From: Bordetella genomosp. 4
GTDB lineage: Bacteria; Pseudomonadota; Gammaproteobacteria; Burkholderiales; Burkholderiaceae_B
NCBI RefSeq assembly: GCF_002261185.1
Contig: NZ_NEVQ01000013.1
Span: forward strand, 992,001-1,056,000
DNA: 64,000 bases
Direction: 5' to 3'
Position 1 is the first letter of the stretch. Every line of letters starts with the position of its first letter. The position numbers and the translations under genes were made by a program. The notes below the pieces were generated by a model. It saw only the letters and a program-made list of their open reading frames with translations, searched no databases and was not told where the DNA came from. Of the stretch, positions 46,674 through 60,338 are shown piece after piece.

Positions 46674-47099
46674 TCAGTCCGCCGTCGCAACTGCCGCCGC
46701 CTCGGATTGCGCAGGCACAGCAGCGTGTTTGTCTTTGTAGTCCTGGACGGCAGCCTTGATGGCGTCTTCGGCCAGGATCGAACAGTGGATCTTCACGGGA
46801 GGCAAAGCCAGCTCTTCCGCGATCTGGGTATTGCGGATGTTCAGGGCCTCATCGAGCGATTTACCCTTGACCCACTCGGTCACGAGCGAGCTCGATGCAA
46901 TGGCCGAACCACAGCCGTAGGTCTTGAAGCGTGCGTCTTCGATGATGCCCGCGTCGTTCACCTTGATTTGCAGCTTCATCACGTCGCCGCAAGCCGGCGC
47001 GCCGACCATACCGGTGCCGACCGAATCGTCACCCTTTTCAAACGAACCCACATTGCGGGGATTTTCGTAGTGATCCAGAACTTTGGTGCTGTATGCCAT
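46674..47099 (-). CDS. iscU: Fe-S cluster scaffold IscU
   Basis: 141 residues. Ligands C37, D39 (PACGDVM), C63 (YGCGSA) and C106 (HCSILAEDA) plus the HscA-recognition motif LPPVK (99-103) are all present. Second structural gene after iscS. The C-terminus is slightly extended (AAVPAQSEAAAVATAD). Confidence 0.96.
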   Translation of the reverse strand: MAYSTKVLDHYENPRNVGSFEKGDDSVGTGMVGAPACGDVMKLQIKVNDAGIIEDARFKTYGCGSAIASSSLVTEWVKGKSLDEALNIRNTQIAEELALPPVKIHCSILAEDAIKAAVQDYKDKHAAVPAQSEAAAVATAD

Positions 47100-47130
47100 G
47101 ATGTTTCTCCTGTATGTGTCGCGTGGCGCC

Positions 47131-48342
47131 TTAGTGGGCGGCCCACTGCACGCTATTCAGGTCAATGCCTTCCTGGGCCATTTCCCACAGCGGCGACATA
47201 TCGCGCAATTTGCCCACGCGGCTCTTGATGAGCTCGATCGTGAAGTCGACTTCTTGTTCGGTGGTAAAGCGGCCCAGCGTAAAACGAATGGAGCTGTGCG
47301 CCAGCTCGTCATTGCGGCCAAGCGCGCGCAGCACGTAGGACGGCTCCAGGCTGGCCGAGGTGCAGGCCGAACCGCTCGAGACGGCCAGTTCCTTGATCGC
47401 CATGATCAGCGACTCGCCCTCGACATAGTTGAAGCTGACGTTCAGATTGTGCGGAACGCGGTGTTCCATGCTGCCGTTCAGATAGGTTTCCTCGATCTGC
47501 GACAAACCCGCCCACAAACGATCACGCAGCATGCGGATGCGTTCGTTTTCGGTGCCCATTTCCTCGCGCGCCAGGCGGAATGCTTCGCCCATACCGACAA
47601 TCTGATGCGTGGCCAAGGTGCCCGACCGGAAACCGCGCTCGTGACCGCCGCCGTGCATTTGGGCCTCGATACGCACGCGCGGCTTGCGGCGTACATACAA
47701 GGCACCGATGCCCTTGGGACCGTAGGTCTTGTGTGCAGAAAACGCCATCAGATCGACTTTCAGCTTTTGCAGATCGATCTCGACCTTGCCGGTAGCCTGC
47801 GCCGCATCCACGTGGAAAATAATGCCCTTTTCGCGGCAGATTTCGCCGAGCGTCTCGATATCCTGGATCACGCCGATTTCGTTGTTGACCATCATCACCG
47901 AAACCAGAATGGTGTCGGGACGAAGCGCTGCCTTGAAAACGTCCAGATCCAGCAGACCGTCATCACGCACATCGAGGTAGGTAACCTCGAAGCCTTGGCG
48001 CTCCAGCTCCCGACAGGTGTCCAGCACCGCCTTGTGCTCGGTCTTGACCGTAATGATGTGCTTGCCGCGCTCGGCGTAGAAATTGGCTGCGCCCTTGATA
48101 GCCAGGTTATCGGACTCGGTAGCGCCCGATGTCCAGATGATCTCGCGGGGATCAGCGTTGACGAGCTTGGCGACTTCGTTGCGGGCGTTTTCTACGGCCT
48201 CTTCGGCCTCCCAGCCGAAAGCGTGGCTGCGCGATGCGGGGTTGCCAAAGTTGTCATACAGCCAAGGCACCATTTTGTCGACCACGCGCGGGTCAACCGG
48301 CGTGGTGGCAGAGTAATCGAGATAAATTGGGCGAGTGGTCAT
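47131..48342 (-). CDS. iscS: Cysteine desulfurase IscS
   Basis: 403-residue PLP enzyme supplying sulfur for Fe-S clusters and tRNA thiolation. PLP lysine in [11 protein letters not shown], catalytic cysteine in [17 protein letters not shown], and the opening [17 protein letters not shown] are intact. Usual length (E. coli 404). Confidence 0.97.
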   Translation of the reverse strand: MTTRPIYLDYSATTPVDPRVVDKMVPWLYDNFGNPASRSHAFGWEAEEAVENARNEVAKLVNADPREIIWTSGATESDNLAIKGAANFYAERGKHIITVKTEHKAVLDTCRELERQGFEVTYLDVRDDGLLDLDVFKAALRPDTILVSVMMVNNEIGVIQDIETLGEICREKGIIFHVDAAQATGKVEIDLQKLKVDLMAFSAHKTYGPKGIGALYVRRKPRVRIEAQMHGGGHERGFRSGTLATHQIVGMGEAFRLAREEMGTENERIRMLRDRLWAGLSQIEETYLNGSMEHRVPHNLNVSFNYVEGESLIMAIKELAVSSGSACTSASLEPSYVLRALGRNDELAHSSIRFTLGRFTTEQEVDFTIELIKSRVGKLRDMSPLWEMAQEGIDLNSVQWAAH

Positions 48343-48358
48343 GAAGTGCTACTCCTGC

Positions 48359-48895
48359 TTATACGGTGGCGTCGGCGGCTACGGCGGACACAGCAGACGC
48401 GGGCTCACCCGCGCTTCGCTCCATCCGTACGGTGGAACACCCTTGTGCCGCCTTGGAGGCCTCCTGCAATTGGCGCAGCCGTTGCTGATCGACCAGATCT
48501 TGCAGGGAAACGGAATCTAGGTAATCGACCATTTTGCGGTTCAGCGTGGTCCAGAGCTCGTGCGTCATGCACTTGCCGGATTTGCCGTCTCGACCGCTGG
48601 TGCAGTCGTGCTTGCCGCCACAACTGGTGGCGTCCAGCGGCTCGTCTACCGCAAAAATGATGTCGGCAACTGTGACGTTGCGCGCCAGGCGGGCCAGCGA
48701 ATACCCGCCGCCCGGGCCGCGCACGCTGTCGACCAGCTCGTGCCGGCGCAGTTTGCCGAAGAGCTGTTCGAGATAAGAAAGCGAGATATTCTGGCGCTGA
48801 CTGATCGCCGCGAGCGTTACCGGACCGCTGTGCTGCCGCATGGCCAGGTCGATCATCGCGGTAACCGCGAAACGCCCCTTTGTAGTGAGCCGCAT
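48359..48895 (-). CDS. iscR: Iron-sulfur cluster regulator IscR (Rrf2 family)
   Basis: 178-residue repressor that senses cluster demand. MRLTTKGRFAVTAMIDLA opens the winged helix; C92, C98 and H112 in SCGGKHDC and CMTHELW. The third cysteine is at 109, giving C-x5-C-x10-C where E. coli IscR has C-x5-C-x5-C. The frame extends 12 codons upstream of ATG 48895 but without family likeness. A type 1 IscR site overlaps its promoter, so it represses the operon when loaded with [2Fe-2S]. Confidence 0.95.
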   Translation of the reverse strand: MRLTTKGRFAVTAMIDLAMRQHSGPVTLAAISQRQNISLSYLEQLFGKLRRHELVDSVRGPGGGYSLARLARNVTVADIIFAVDEPLDATSCGGKHDCTSGRDGKSGKCMTHELWTTLNRKMVDYLDSVSLQDLVDQQRLRQLQEASKAAQGCSTVRMERSAGEPASAVSAVAADATV

Positions 48896-48941
48896 GGTGG
48901 ATTCCTGTGGAAACGTGCTGGCGCCCATCACCGGGCAACCA

Positions 48942-48991
48942 ATACCTGAGTAATTGCGTCAAGTATAGCAAATTCCCGACTAAATTGCTAA
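48942..48991 (-). promoter_or_regulatory. isc promoter with type 1 IscR-binding site
   Basis: The minus-strand promoter is TTAGCA (48991-48986)-N18-TATACT (48967-48962). A 25-base site at 48942-48966 (plus strand ATACCTGAG then AAGTAT) fits the type 1 IscR consensus ATASYYGAC...RRSTAT at its outer parts and overlaps the -10. An additional imperfect inverted repeat TAGCAAATT/AAATTGCTA (48966-48974, 48982-48990) lies across the spacer. Confidence 0.72.
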
Positions 48992-49123
48992 GTCATCTTC
49001 AGGAATATGCATATAAGCCAGGCGAGGACGGTGCAATCCGGAACGTGGCCGCCGACCATGCCTGCACATCACCCCCGCAAACTCGCGCGCCCCGCACCCT
49101 GAACTCCAACACGCATCCACCAT

Positions 49124-49150
49124 AAAAAACCGCGCCAAAGCGCGGTTTTT
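49124..49150. terminator. Rho-independent terminator, bidirectional form
   Basis: CCGCGC (49130-49135) pairs with GCGCGG (49140-49145), loop CAAA, with A6 before and T5 after. It serves the phosphatase gene on the minus strand. Confidence 0.85.
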
Positions 49151-49185
49151 GGGCTGGCCGAGCCAGCTTATGCCATAGCCAGTAA

Positions 49186-49674
49186 TTAGGCTGCCTGGTA
49201 TTGGGTAGCCCGCTTGCGGACCAGCTCCAATACGCCCTGACAGGCATCCTCGAGGTAATCCAGGACCTTGCCGAAGCCATCGAGACCGCCATAGTACGGA
49301 TCAGGCACTGTGGCTTCTTCGAATTCGTTGGCAAAGCGCATCAACAACATCAGCTTGTGCTGATAAATTTTTGGGCATTGCTGTTGCAGCGCGGAAAGGT
49401 TGTCCCAATCCATGGCCAAAATGAGGTCAAATTCGCGGAAGTCGTCCGCCGTCACCTGGCGGGCCTCGCAATGGTTGATCTCGTAGCCGCGCTTGCGAGC
49501 GGCCGCCTGGGCGCGGGCGTCAGGCGCCTCGCCAATGTGATAGGCATGCGTACCAGCGGAATCCACACGCACCACGTCCCCCAAACCGGCATCGCTCACC
49601 AAATGGCGAAAAACGCCCTCTGCGCTCGGGGAGCGGCAGATGTTACCCATGCAAACGAAAAGTACCTTGGTCAT
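49186..49674 (-). CDS. Low-molecular-weight protein-tyrosine phosphatase
   Basis: 162-residue phosphatase. The P-loop VCMGNICRSP (C at residue 8, CX5R) and the general-acid aspartate in VPDPYYGG are intact. Start ATG 49674 (or the adjacent ATG 49677). A probable TATATT -10 lies at 49709-49704. Family members regulate exopolysaccharide or stress signalling; no kinase partner is nearby. Normal length. Confidence 0.93.
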   Translation of the reverse strand: MTKVLFVCMGNICRSPSAEGVFRHLVSDAGLGDVVRVDSAGTHAYHIGEAPDARAQAAARKRGYEINHCEARQVTADDFREFDLILAMDWDNLSALQQQCPKIYQHKLMLLMRFANEFEEATVPDPYYGGLDGFGKVLDYLEDACQGVLELVRKRATQYQAA

Positions 49675-50005
49675 CATGGGTGTAAGTCTGCGGGAAAACC
49701 CGGAATATAGCAAGTTTTTTTTGCAATTGCGCAACTGCCCCAGCCTTTAGTGTTACTGTAATTTTTCCGTTGAAAGTCAGTGACATATAACGATAATTAC
49801 AAGTAACACATCAGCTATTTGGGCCATTGCCTGTAACAAACCCATCGAATTGACCGCAGCGCAGCAGCGGCATGTAACCGCCGCTGGTTGATACGCCGCA
49901 GACGTCATTGCCCGGCCGCCGGCTGCCATGCCGTTTCCCGCCAATGGCCTGAGTTCTCACCCACCCTTTTGGGCCAGGCGCGGGCCGTTGTCCCGTCCCG
50001 CCGAG
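49675..50005. other. AT-rich intergenic stretch between the phosphatase and uvrB
   Basis: No gene. Bases 49740-49830 are AT-rich and hold an imperfect inverted repeat TGTTACTGTAATT (49751-49763) with AATTACAAGTAACA (49795-49808). The rest (49860-50000) is GC-rich with a short CAGCGG/CCGCTG dyad and shows nothing recognisable. It contains the phosphatase promoter and the region downstream of uvrB. Confidence 0.4.
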
Positions 50006-52033
50006 CTAGGCAGCGCCATCCAGCAACACGCGTTGCTTGAGCGCATTGAGGGCGTCTCGCGCGGCAGCAGCTTGCTCGAACTCCAAGTTGCGGGCATGGT
50101 CTGTCATGAGCTTTTCGAGGCGGCGGATTTCCTTGGCTACCGCCTTTTCGTCGGTCAGGACCTCGGGCCCGATGGCCGCCTCCAGCGTATCGTGACGAAC
50201 CGGGGCCACGATGCCATCGATGAGCTCACGAACCGCCTTGTTTACGCCGCGCGCCGTGATGCCATTGTCCGCATTGAATTTCAGCTGCTTGTTGCGGCGG
50301 CGCTCCGTTTCGTCCATGGCTCGCCGCATGGAGGCGGTGATCTGGTCAGCGTACAAAATGGCATGCCCGTTGAGATTTCGCGCCGCCCGCCCGATCGTCT
50401 GGATCAAGCTGCGCTCCGAGCGCAGAAAACCCTCTTTGTCGGCATCGAGAATGGCGACCAGAGACACCTCGGGGATGTCCAGGCCCTCGCGCAGCAAGTT
50501 GATCCCTACCAGCACATCAAAGGTGCCGAGCCGCAGATCACGAATGATCTCGACCCGTTCGACCGTATCGATATCGGAGTGCAAATAGCGGACGCGGATA
50601 CCATGCTCGGACAGGTAGTCCGTGAGGTCTTCGGCCATACGCTTGGTCAAAGTGGTGACCAGGACGCGCTCTTGCGCGGCTACGCGCATCTTGATTTCGC
50701 CGAGCAAATCGTCGACCTGAGTTCGCGCCGGCCGTACCTCTACCTGAGGGTCCACCAAACCTGTGGGCCGCACGACCTGTTCGACCACATTGTCGGCATG
50801 TTCTTGCTCATAGGCCGCAGGCGTCGCCGAAACGAACACACACTGACGCATACGGGCCTCGAACTCCTCCAGTTTCAACGGCCGGTTATCCAGGGCTGAG
50901 GGCAGTCTGAAACCGTATTGCACGAGGGTCTCTTTGCGCGCTCGGTCGCCCCGATACATCCCGCCCAACTGCCCTATCGTGACGTGGCTTTCGTCGATGA
51001 ACATCAAGGCATCCGAGGGCAGATAATCGATCAGCGTAGGCGGCGGTTCGCCGGCTGCAGCCCCCGACAAATGGCGGGAATAGTTTTCGATACCCTTGCA
51101 AAACCCGAGCTCTTGCAGCATTTCCAGGTCGAATCGCGTACGTTGCTCGAGCCGCTGCGCCTCGACGAGCTTGCCCTCGGCAGTCAAGAATTTCAGGCGC
51201 TCGCGCAGTTCTTCTTTGATTGTCTCGATGGCACGCAGCACGGTATCACGCGGCGTGACATAGTGCGAACCAGGATAAACCGTAAAACGCGGGACCTTTT
51301 GACGGACCCGGCCGGTCAGTGGATCGAACAATTCCAGCGACTCGATCTCGTCATCGAATAGCGTCAGGCGCAACGCCAATTCCGGGCTTTCTGCCGGAAA
51401 AATATCGATCGTCTCACCGCGCACACGAAATGTGCCACGCGTGAAATCTGCATCGTTGCGCGTGTACTGCATGGCGACCAGGCGGGCCAGGATTTCGCGC
51501 CGGGAAATGCGGTCGCCGGAACGCAAAATCAACACCATCGCGTGGTAATCACCGGGATTACCGATACCGTAGATACACGAGACGGTGCCCACGATCACCG
51601 TGTCGCGCCGCTCGAGCAGGCTCTTGGTCGCGGACAGACGCATCTGCTCGATATGCTCGTTGATGGACGAATCCTTTTCAATGAACAGATCGCGCGTGGG
51701 CACGTAGGCCTCGGGCTGATAGTAGTCGTAGTACGACACGAAATACTCGACGGCGTTCTTGGGAAAGAACTCGCGCATTTCGGCGTACAGCTGGGCTGCC
51801 AGGGTCTTGTTTGGCGCCAACACCAACGCGGGCCGGCCGAGCCGGGCGATGATGTTAGCCATGGTGTAGGTCTTGCCCGAGCCTGTCACACCCAGCAAGG
51901 TCTGGCACATCAAACCATCTCGAATGCCCTCGCTCAGCCCTTCGATCGCGCCCGGCTGGTCGCCTGCGGGCGGATACGGCTGATACAAATGGAAGGGGCT
52001 GTCGGGGAAATCGACGAATCCAGGAGCTGTCAT
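50006..52033 (-). CDS. uvrB: Excinuclease ABC subunit B
   Basis: 675-residue damage-verifying helicase of nucleotide excision repair. Walker [11 protein letters not shown], the beta-hairpin [16 protein letters not shown], the helicase motif [11 protein letters not shown] and a C-terminal UVR motif ([16 protein letters not shown]) are present. I use ATG 52033 ([14 protein letters not shown]); a GTG 12 codons upstream is possible. Divergent from the aminotransferase gene. I found no clear SOS box upstream. Confidence 0.96.
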   Translation of the reverse strand: MTAPGFVDFPDSPFHLYQPYPPAGDQPGAIEGLSEGIRDGLMCQTLLGVTGSGKTYTMANIIARLGRPALVLAPNKTLAAQLYAEMREFFPKNAVEYFVSYYDYYQPEAYVPTRDLFIEKDSSINEHIEQMRLSATKSLLERRDTVIVGTVSCIYGIGNPGDYHAMVLILRSGDRISRREILARLVAMQYTRNDADFTRGTFRVRGETIDIFPAESPELALRLTLFDDEIESLELFDPLTGRVRQKVPRFTVYPGSHYVTPRDTVLRAIETIKEELRERLKFLTAEGKLVEAQRLEQRTRFDLEMLQELGFCKGIENYSRHLSGAAAGEPPPTLIDYLPSDALMFIDESHVTIGQLGGMYRGDRARKETLVQYGFRLPSALDNRPLKLEEFEARMRQCVFVSATPAAYEQEHADNVVEQVVRPTGLVDPQVEVRPARTQVDDLLGEIKMRVAAQERVLVTTLTKRMAEDLTDYLSEHGIRVRYLHSDIDTVERVEIIRDLRLGTFDVLVGINLLREGLDIPEVSLVAILDADKEGFLRSERSLIQTIGRAARNLNGHAILYADQITASMRRAMDETERRRNKQLKFNADNGITARGVNKAVRELIDGIVAPVRHDTLEAAIGPEVLTDEKAVAKEIRRLEKLMTDHARNLEFEQAAAARDALNALKQRVLLDGAA

Positions 52034-52109
52034 GCTAGACTGTCTGAGGGTAAACCCCTCATTATCCACAGCAGTGCCTTCCGCGTCTATCTACCCTTAG
52101 CGAATCCTC

Positions 52110-53312
52110 ATGAGCTCTCTTTTCGATTCCGTCGAACTTGCGCCGCGCGACCCCATCCTGGGTCTGAACGAACAATACAACGCTGATACCCGCCCCGGTA
52201 AAGTCAATCTGGGCGTGGGCGTGTACTACGATGACGACGGTCGCATTCCCCTGCTGGCTGCTGTGCGCAAGGCCGAAATTGCGCGCATAGAAGCCGCTGC
52301 CGCACGCGGCTACCTGCCTATCGAGGGCATCGCCGGCTACAACAAGGGCGCTCAAACGCTGTTGCTGGGTGCTGATTCCACGCTGGCCGCCGAAGGCCGC
52401 GTGTTGACCACCCAGGCACTGGGCGGCACGGGAGCGTTGAAAATCGGCGCAGATTTCCTGCGTCAGTTGCTGCCGCAATCCAAAGTGCTGATCAGCAACC
52501 CCAGCTGGGAAAACCACCGCGCCCTGTTCGAGCGCGCCGGTTTCCCGGTCGACACCTATGCCTATTACGACGCCGCGACGCACGGCCTGGATTTTCAGGG
52601 CATGTTGGCCTCGCTACAGGCCGCTCCTGAACAAACCATCGTCGTGTTGCACGCTTGCTGCCACAATCCGACTGGTGTTGATCCGACGGCCGAGCAGTGG
52701 CAACAGATCGCCCAGGTCGTCAAGTCGCGCAACCTGGTGCCGTTCCTGGACATCGCCTACCAAGGCTTTGGCGCCGGTCTACAAGAGGATGCTGCCGTCG
52801 TGCGTCTGTTTGCCGATCTGGGCCTGACGATGCTGATCAGCTCGTCGTTCTCGAAATCGTTCTCGCTGTATGGCGAGCGCGTCGGCGCCCTGACTGTGGT
52901 CGCAGGCAACCAGGACGAAGCCAAACGCGTCCTGAGCCAGCTCAAGCGCGTGATCCGCACCAACTACTCCAACCCGCCCACGCACGGCGGCACGGTGGTG
53001 TCGTCGGTGTTGAATACGCCCGAGCTGTACACGCTGTGGGAACAGGAACTTGCCGGCATGCGTGACCGTATCCGCCTGATGCGCGAACAACTGGTCGATA
53101 AAATCAAGGCTGCAGGTGCCTCGCAGGATTTCAGCTTCGTACGCCAACAGCGCGGCATGTTCTCGTATTCGGGCCTGACCTCGGCGCAAGTCGACACCCT
53201 GCGCGAAGAGCACGGCATCTATGCCGTGTCCAGCGGCCGCATCTGCGTCGCTGCGCTCAACAGCCGCAATATCGATACGGTGGCCAAGGCGATCGCGGCG
53301 GTCATCAAATAA
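52110..53312 (+). CDS. tyrB: Aromatic/aspartate aminotransferase (class I)
   Basis: 400-residue PLP aminotransferase. The PLP lysine lies in SSSFSKSFSLYGERVG, with NPTGVDPT and PSWENHRALFERAGF typical of the AspC/TyrB group. It makes phenylalanine and tyrosine from keto acids, or aspartate. The choice of tyrB over aspC is based on usual naming in betaproteobacteria rather than on a decisive residue. Confidence 0.9.
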   Translation: MSSLFDSVELAPRDPILGLNEQYNADTRPGKVNLGVGVYYDDDGRIPLLAAVRKAEIARIEAAAARGYLPIEGIAGYNKGAQTLLLGADSTLAAEGRVLTTQALGGTGALKIGADFLRQLLPQSKVLISNPSWENHRALFERAGFPVDTYAYYDAATHGLDFQGMLASLQAAPEQTIVVLHACCHNPTGVDPTAEQWQQIAQVVKSRNLVPFLDIAYQGFGAGLQEDAAVVRLFADLGLTMLISSSFSKSFSLYGERVGALTVVAGNQDEAKRVLSQLKRVIRTNYSNPPTHGGTVVSSVLNTPELYTLWEQELAGMRDRIRLMREQLVDKIKAAGASQDFSFVRQQRGMFSYSGLTSAQVDTLREEHGIYAVSSGRICVAALNSRNIDTVAKAIAAVIK

Positions 53313-53340
53313 ATCGCAAACCCTTTCACGCCTGACAAAG

Positions 53341-53373
53341 AAGGACCCGGACGCAAGAACGGGTCCTTTTTCT
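53341..53373 (+). terminator. Rho-independent terminator after the aminotransferase
   Basis: AAGGACCCG (53341-53349) pairs with CGGGTCCTT (53360-53368), followed by TTTTTC. Confidence 0.88.
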
Positions 53374-53430
53374 TTTGGTGTGAACGTGTCGATACCATTG
53401 TTCTCAAAGTCCTATTCGTCGCCACATGAC

Positions 53431-53446
53431 TTGCTTTTTTATACAG
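53431..53446 (+). promoter_or_regulatory. Second, weaker SOS box candidate
   Basis: TTGCTTTTTTATACAG has the TTG-N10-CAG form with an AT-rich centre, near the CTG-N10-CAG consensus, 33 bases upstream of the strong box. Confidence 0.45.
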
Positions 53447-53463
53447 GCTCGTCCAAAATCCAG

Positions 53464-53479
53464 CTGTATATTCATACAG
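53464..53479 (+). promoter_or_regulatory. LexA-binding site (SOS box)
   Basis: CTGTATATTCATACAG matches the proteobacterial LexA consensus at both triplets and nearly all of the centre. It lies 20 bases upstream of the lexA ATG and contains a TATATT -10-like hexamer, so LexA would block its own transcription. Confidence 0.93.
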
Positions 53480-53498
53480 TCCGCAGCGGATCATTGCC

Positions 53499-54200
53499 AT
53501 GGCTACCAAACTCACCGAGCGCCAACAGGAAATCCTGAACCATATCCGGCAAACGGTGGCACGCACCGGCTTCCCTCCTACTCGTGCCGAAATCGCCCGG
53601 GCGTTGGGGTTTCGTTCTCCCAATGCCGCGGAGGACCATCTCAAGGCGCTCGCGCGCAAGGGGGCCATCGAGTTGACGGCCGGCGCGTCGCGCGGCATTC
53701 GCCTGATAGAGTCGATTGATCCCGCTGCCTCTTCTCATGCTCACACCGCGCCGTCTAGCGGCGCCGCAACGCCATCGAATCTTGCTGGATTCGCCGCGGA
53801 AGCGATGAGCCGGCTGTTGCTGCCGCTGGTAGGCCGCGTGGCGGCAGGCAGCCCCATCCTGGCCGCCGAGCATGTCGAACGCGAGGTCGGCGTGGACCCC
53901 GGCCTATTTGCCCAGACGCCCGACTACCTGCTGAAGGTACGCGGCATGAGCATGCGCGACGCAGGAATCCTCGAAGGCGATCTACTCGCTGTCAAGCGAG
54001 CCAGCGAAGCGCGCAATGGCCAGATCGTCGTGGCCCGCCTGGGCGACGACGTTACGGTAAAACGCCTGCAGCATCGCCAGGGACACATCGAACTGCTGCC
54101 GGAAAATCCAGATTTCTCGCCCATCGTGGTGGATGGCACGCTGGACTTTGCACTTGAGGGCATTGCTGTCGGCCTGATCCGCACGCAGGCGCTGCATTAA
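53499..54200 (+). CDS. lexA: LexA repressor of the SOS response
   Basis: 233-residue repressor/self-cleaving protease. Winged helix [25 protein letters not shown] (residues 28-52), cleavage site A116-G117 (VAAGSPI), catalytic S151 (GMSMRDAG) and K188 (VTVKRLQ). It is longer than the E. coli protein (202) because of a linker of about 35 residues ([20 protein letters not shown]), common in Burkholderiales. A strong SOS box is in front. Confidence 0.96.
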   Translation: MATKLTERQQEILNHIRQTVARTGFPPTRAEIARALGFRSPNAAEDHLKALARKGAIELTAGASRGIRLIESIDPAASSHAHTAPSSGAATPSNLAGFAAEAMSRLLLPLVGRVAAGSPILAAEHVEREVGVDPGLFAQTPDYLLKVRGMSMRDAGILEGDLLAVKRASEARNGQIVVARLGDDVTVKRLQHRQGHIELLPENPDFSPIVVDGTLDFALEGIAVGLIRTQALH

Positions 54201-54228
54201 CCAACGGCCGTACGCGCCGCCGTTAGCA

Positions 54229-54298
54229 AAAGGCCCCCGGACTCATACACGACTTGTAATGAATCCGGGGGCCTTTGTGCCATATCGTCGGTATGGCA
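54229..54298. terminator. Bidirectional terminator between lexA and lon, plus a second hairpin
   Basis: AAAGGCCCCCGGA (54229-54241) pairs perfectly with TCCGGGGGCCTTT (54264-54276). A second hairpin TGCCATA/TATGGCA (54278-54284, 54292-54298) follows at once, immediately downstream of lon. The first has A and T ends and serves both convergent genes. Confidence 0.82.
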
Positions 54299-54313
54299 CG
54301 AACTACTTAAGGC

Positions 54314-56770
<2,457 letters not shown>

Positions 56771-56848
56771 ATAGGATTCCTTGATTTGACTCGGCGTAAT
56801 GTAGATCGGAGTCCAAGCAGACTTGGTGATCCGAATCCGTTACGTCTG

Positions 56849-56876
56849 ATATGGGAACAATAGCCGAAAATTCAAG
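56849..56876 (-). promoter_or_regulatory. Probable sigma-32 heat-shock promoter of lon
   Basis: On the minus strand CTTGAA (56876-56871) and CCCATAT (56855-56849) are 15 bases apart, close to the sigma-32 consensus CTTGAAA-N13-15-CCCCATnT. It lies 78 bases before the lon ATG, downstream of a clpX terminator. Confidence 0.6.
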
Positions 56877-56904
56877 CCGCCGTCGTCCGCATAACCCCCT
56901 AAAT

Positions 56905-56938
56905 GCAAAAAAACCCGTTACAAAACGGGCTTTTTTGC
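56905..56938 (-). terminator. Rho-independent terminator after clpX
   Basis: CCCGTT/AACGGG stem (inside 56914-56929) flanked by A7 and T6. The minus-strand transcript ends in a U tract, 32 bases after the clpX stop. It separates clpX from lon. Confidence 0.85.
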
Positions 56939-56969
56939 TGGATTTTGCTTTTTTTGACGACGCAATGAT

Positions 56970-58268
<1,299 letters not shown>

Positions 58269-58371
58269 ATGTGTTTCGTATCTCTGGTGAAAATGCGCCG
58301 CCGGTCAAGGCCGGCGCATTCAACGCTTACTTGGACGTCACGGCACTGCTTAGGCCCGGTGTTTCGCGAGC

Positions 58372-59025
58372 CTAGCCCTCGGAACGGGATGCGAGAACCT
58401 TGTCCACCAAACCATACGATACCGCATCTTCGGCCGACATGAAGTTGTCACGCTCTGTGTCTACGGCAATACGGTCGACGGGCTGGCCGGTATTGTCGGC
58501 CAGAATGCGGTTCAGGCGTTCACGCAGGTCGAGAATTTCCCGGGCCTGGATCTGGATATCAGAGGCCTGGCCCTGCGCACCGCCGGAGGGCTGGTGAATC
58601 ATGATACGCGAATTGGGCAAAGTGAAACGCTTGCCCTTTTTGCCCGCTGCCAGCAAGAATGCACCCATGCTGGCGGCCAGGCCCGTGCACAACGTCGAAA
58701 CGTCAGGTTTGACGAACTGCATGGTATCGAAAATGGCCATCCCGGCATACACCGATCCGCCAGGCGAATTGATGTACAACGAGATGTCCTTATCGGGGTT
58801 TTCCGATTCCAGGAACAGCAATTGCGCCACGATCAGGTTGGCCGTGTTGTCATTGACCGGGCCGACCAGAAAGATCAAACGCTCGCGCAGCAGGCGCGAG
58901 TAGATGTCATAGGCGCGCTCGCCGCGCCCGGACTGCTCGATGACCATGGGAATGTAACCCAGGCCAGTCGGCGTGACCGAAGCCCCGCCATGCATTGCCG
59001 CATAGAAATCGGTAAACCGCTGCAT
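58372..59025 (-). CDS. clpP: ATP-dependent Clp protease proteolytic subunit
   Basis: 217-residue serine peptidase forming the tetradecameric chamber. The triad is visible: S in [12 protein letters not shown] in [10 protein letters not shown] in [10 protein letters not shown]. Starts 2 bases after tig and is therefore co-transcribed with it. Confidence 0.97.
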   Translation of the reverse strand: MQRFTDFYAAMHGGASVTPTGLGYIPMVIEQSGRGERAYDIYSRLLRERLIFLVGPVNDNTANLIVAQLLFLESENPDKDISLYINSPGGSVYAGMAIFDTMQFVKPDVSTLCTGLAASMGAFLLAAGKKGKRFTLPNSRIMIHQPSGGAQGQASDIQIQAREILDLRERLNRILADNTGQPVDRIAVDTERDNFMSAEDAVSYGLVDKVLASRSEG

Positions 59026-59027
59026 GC

Positions 59028-60338
59028 TTACGCCATCCCCATCAACTGATCGAAAGGTACCTGCTCTTCCGTGACCTTGGCTTTTTCGAGCACGTGCTGC
59101 ACAACGTTGTCTTCGAGCACGATGGCTTCGATTTCAGCGCGGCGCTGGCGGTCGGTCAGGTAGTAGCTGACAACCTGAGCAGGCTGTTCATAGTTTTGCG
59201 CGAACTCTTCGATGCGAGCACGGACTTGTTCGGGCTTGGCTTGCAATTGGGCTTGTTTGACCAGTTCGGAAACCAGCAGGCCCAGGCGCACGCGACGCTC
59301 GGATTCGGTCGTGAAGGCTTCGGCCGGGATCGGCACGGACTCGGCGTTGGGGATGCCGCGTTGCTTGAGCTCTTCGCGGGCAGCTTGGACGCGGCTTTGC
59401 ACATCGCTGTCGACCAGCGCTTTGGGCACGTCGAATTTGCTGGCCTCGACCAGAGCGTCCATGACGCTGGCCTTGGTGCGGCCTTGCGAACGGGCTTTGA
59501 CTTCGCGCTCGATGTTGGTGCGGATGTCGGCCTTGAGTTTTTCGACGTCGCCTTCGGCTTGGCCGAGGGCCTTGGCGAACTCGCCATCGACCTCGGGCAG
59601 AACGCCTTCGGCGACTTCTTTGACGGTGATGGTGAACTCAGCCGTTTTGCCGGCGACTTCTTTGCCTTGGTAGTCTTCGGGGAAGCTCAGCGGGAACACC
59701 TTGGTTTCGCCGGCTTTGAGGCCTTTGGCAGCCGCCTCGAATTCAGGCAGCATGCGGCCTTGGCCCAACACGAAGGGGAAGTCTTCGGCTTTGCCGCCTT
59801 CGAAGGGGACGCCGTCGATGGTGCCGGCGAAATCGAGCGTGACGCGGTCACCGTCTGCGGCGGCGCGGCCTTCGCGAGCCTCGTAGGTAGCGCGTTGCTT
59901 GCGCAGCACGTCGAGGGTTTGCTGGACTTCGGCGTCAGAAACGGCGGTGTCGTAACGGGTAACGGCGAGCGCAGACAGATCAGGCACGGCGACTTCGGGA
60001 TACACCTCGAAGGTGGCCGTAAAGGCCAGCGTGTCATCGGCCACGCCTTCGGTCTTGGGCTCGAGCGTGGGTGCACCGGCCACACGGAGCTTGGCGCCGT
60101 CGATGGCTTGTTCGAAAGCACGGCCGACCTGGCCATTGATCACGTCGTAGCGGATGCCGGGGCCATGGCTGCGTTCGAGCATGGACAGAGGAGCCTTGCC
60201 AGGACGGAACCCGGGCACTTTGGCCGTACGGGCTACGCGCTTCAATTGCGCCTGGACTTCCTTTTCGACGTCGGCCACGGAAACCGACAGATCTACGCGG
60301 CGTTCCAGACCAGAGAGGGTTTCAACCACAGGCTGCAT
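59028..60338 (-). CDS. tig: Trigger factor (ribosome-associated chaperone)
   Basis: 436-residue chaperone and prolyl isomerase. The ribosome-binding loop appears as [13 protein letters not shown] (the FRxGKxP signature). The FKBP-type domain follows ([27 protein letters not shown]), then a helical C-terminal domain. ATG 60338 ([14 protein letters not shown]) is used; the upstream 27 codons lack family likeness. Confidence 0.96.
   Translation of the reverse strand: MQPVVETLSGLERRVDLSVSVADVEKEVQAQLKRVARTAKVPGFRPGKAPLSMLERSHGPGIRYDVINGQVGRAFEQAIDGAKLRVAGAPTLEPKTEGVADDTLAFTATFEVYPEVAVPDLSALAVTRYDTAVSDAEVQQTLDVLRKQRATYEAREGRAAADGDRVTLDFAGTIDGVPFEGGKAEDFPFVLGQGRMLPEFEAAAKGLKAGETKVFPLSFPEDYQGKEVAGKTAEFTITVKEVAEGVLPEVDGEFAKALGQAEGDVEKLKADIRTNIEREVKARSQGRTKASVMDALVEASKFDVPKALVDSDVQSRVQAAREELKQRGIPNAESVPIPAEAFTTESERRVRLGLLVSELVKQAQLQAKPEQVRARIEEFAQNYEQPAQVVSYYLTDRQRRAEIEAIVLEDNVVQHVLEKAKVTEEQVPFDQLMGMA

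Noticed and set aside
47083-48660. 525-codon frame antisense to iscS and iscR
   Set aside because: Spans two real genes and their gap without any recognised motif; shadow frame.
52034-52109. SOS box upstream of uvrB
   Set aside because: CTGTGGATAATGAGGG lacks the second CAG triplet; no acceptable CTG-N10-CAG site was found.
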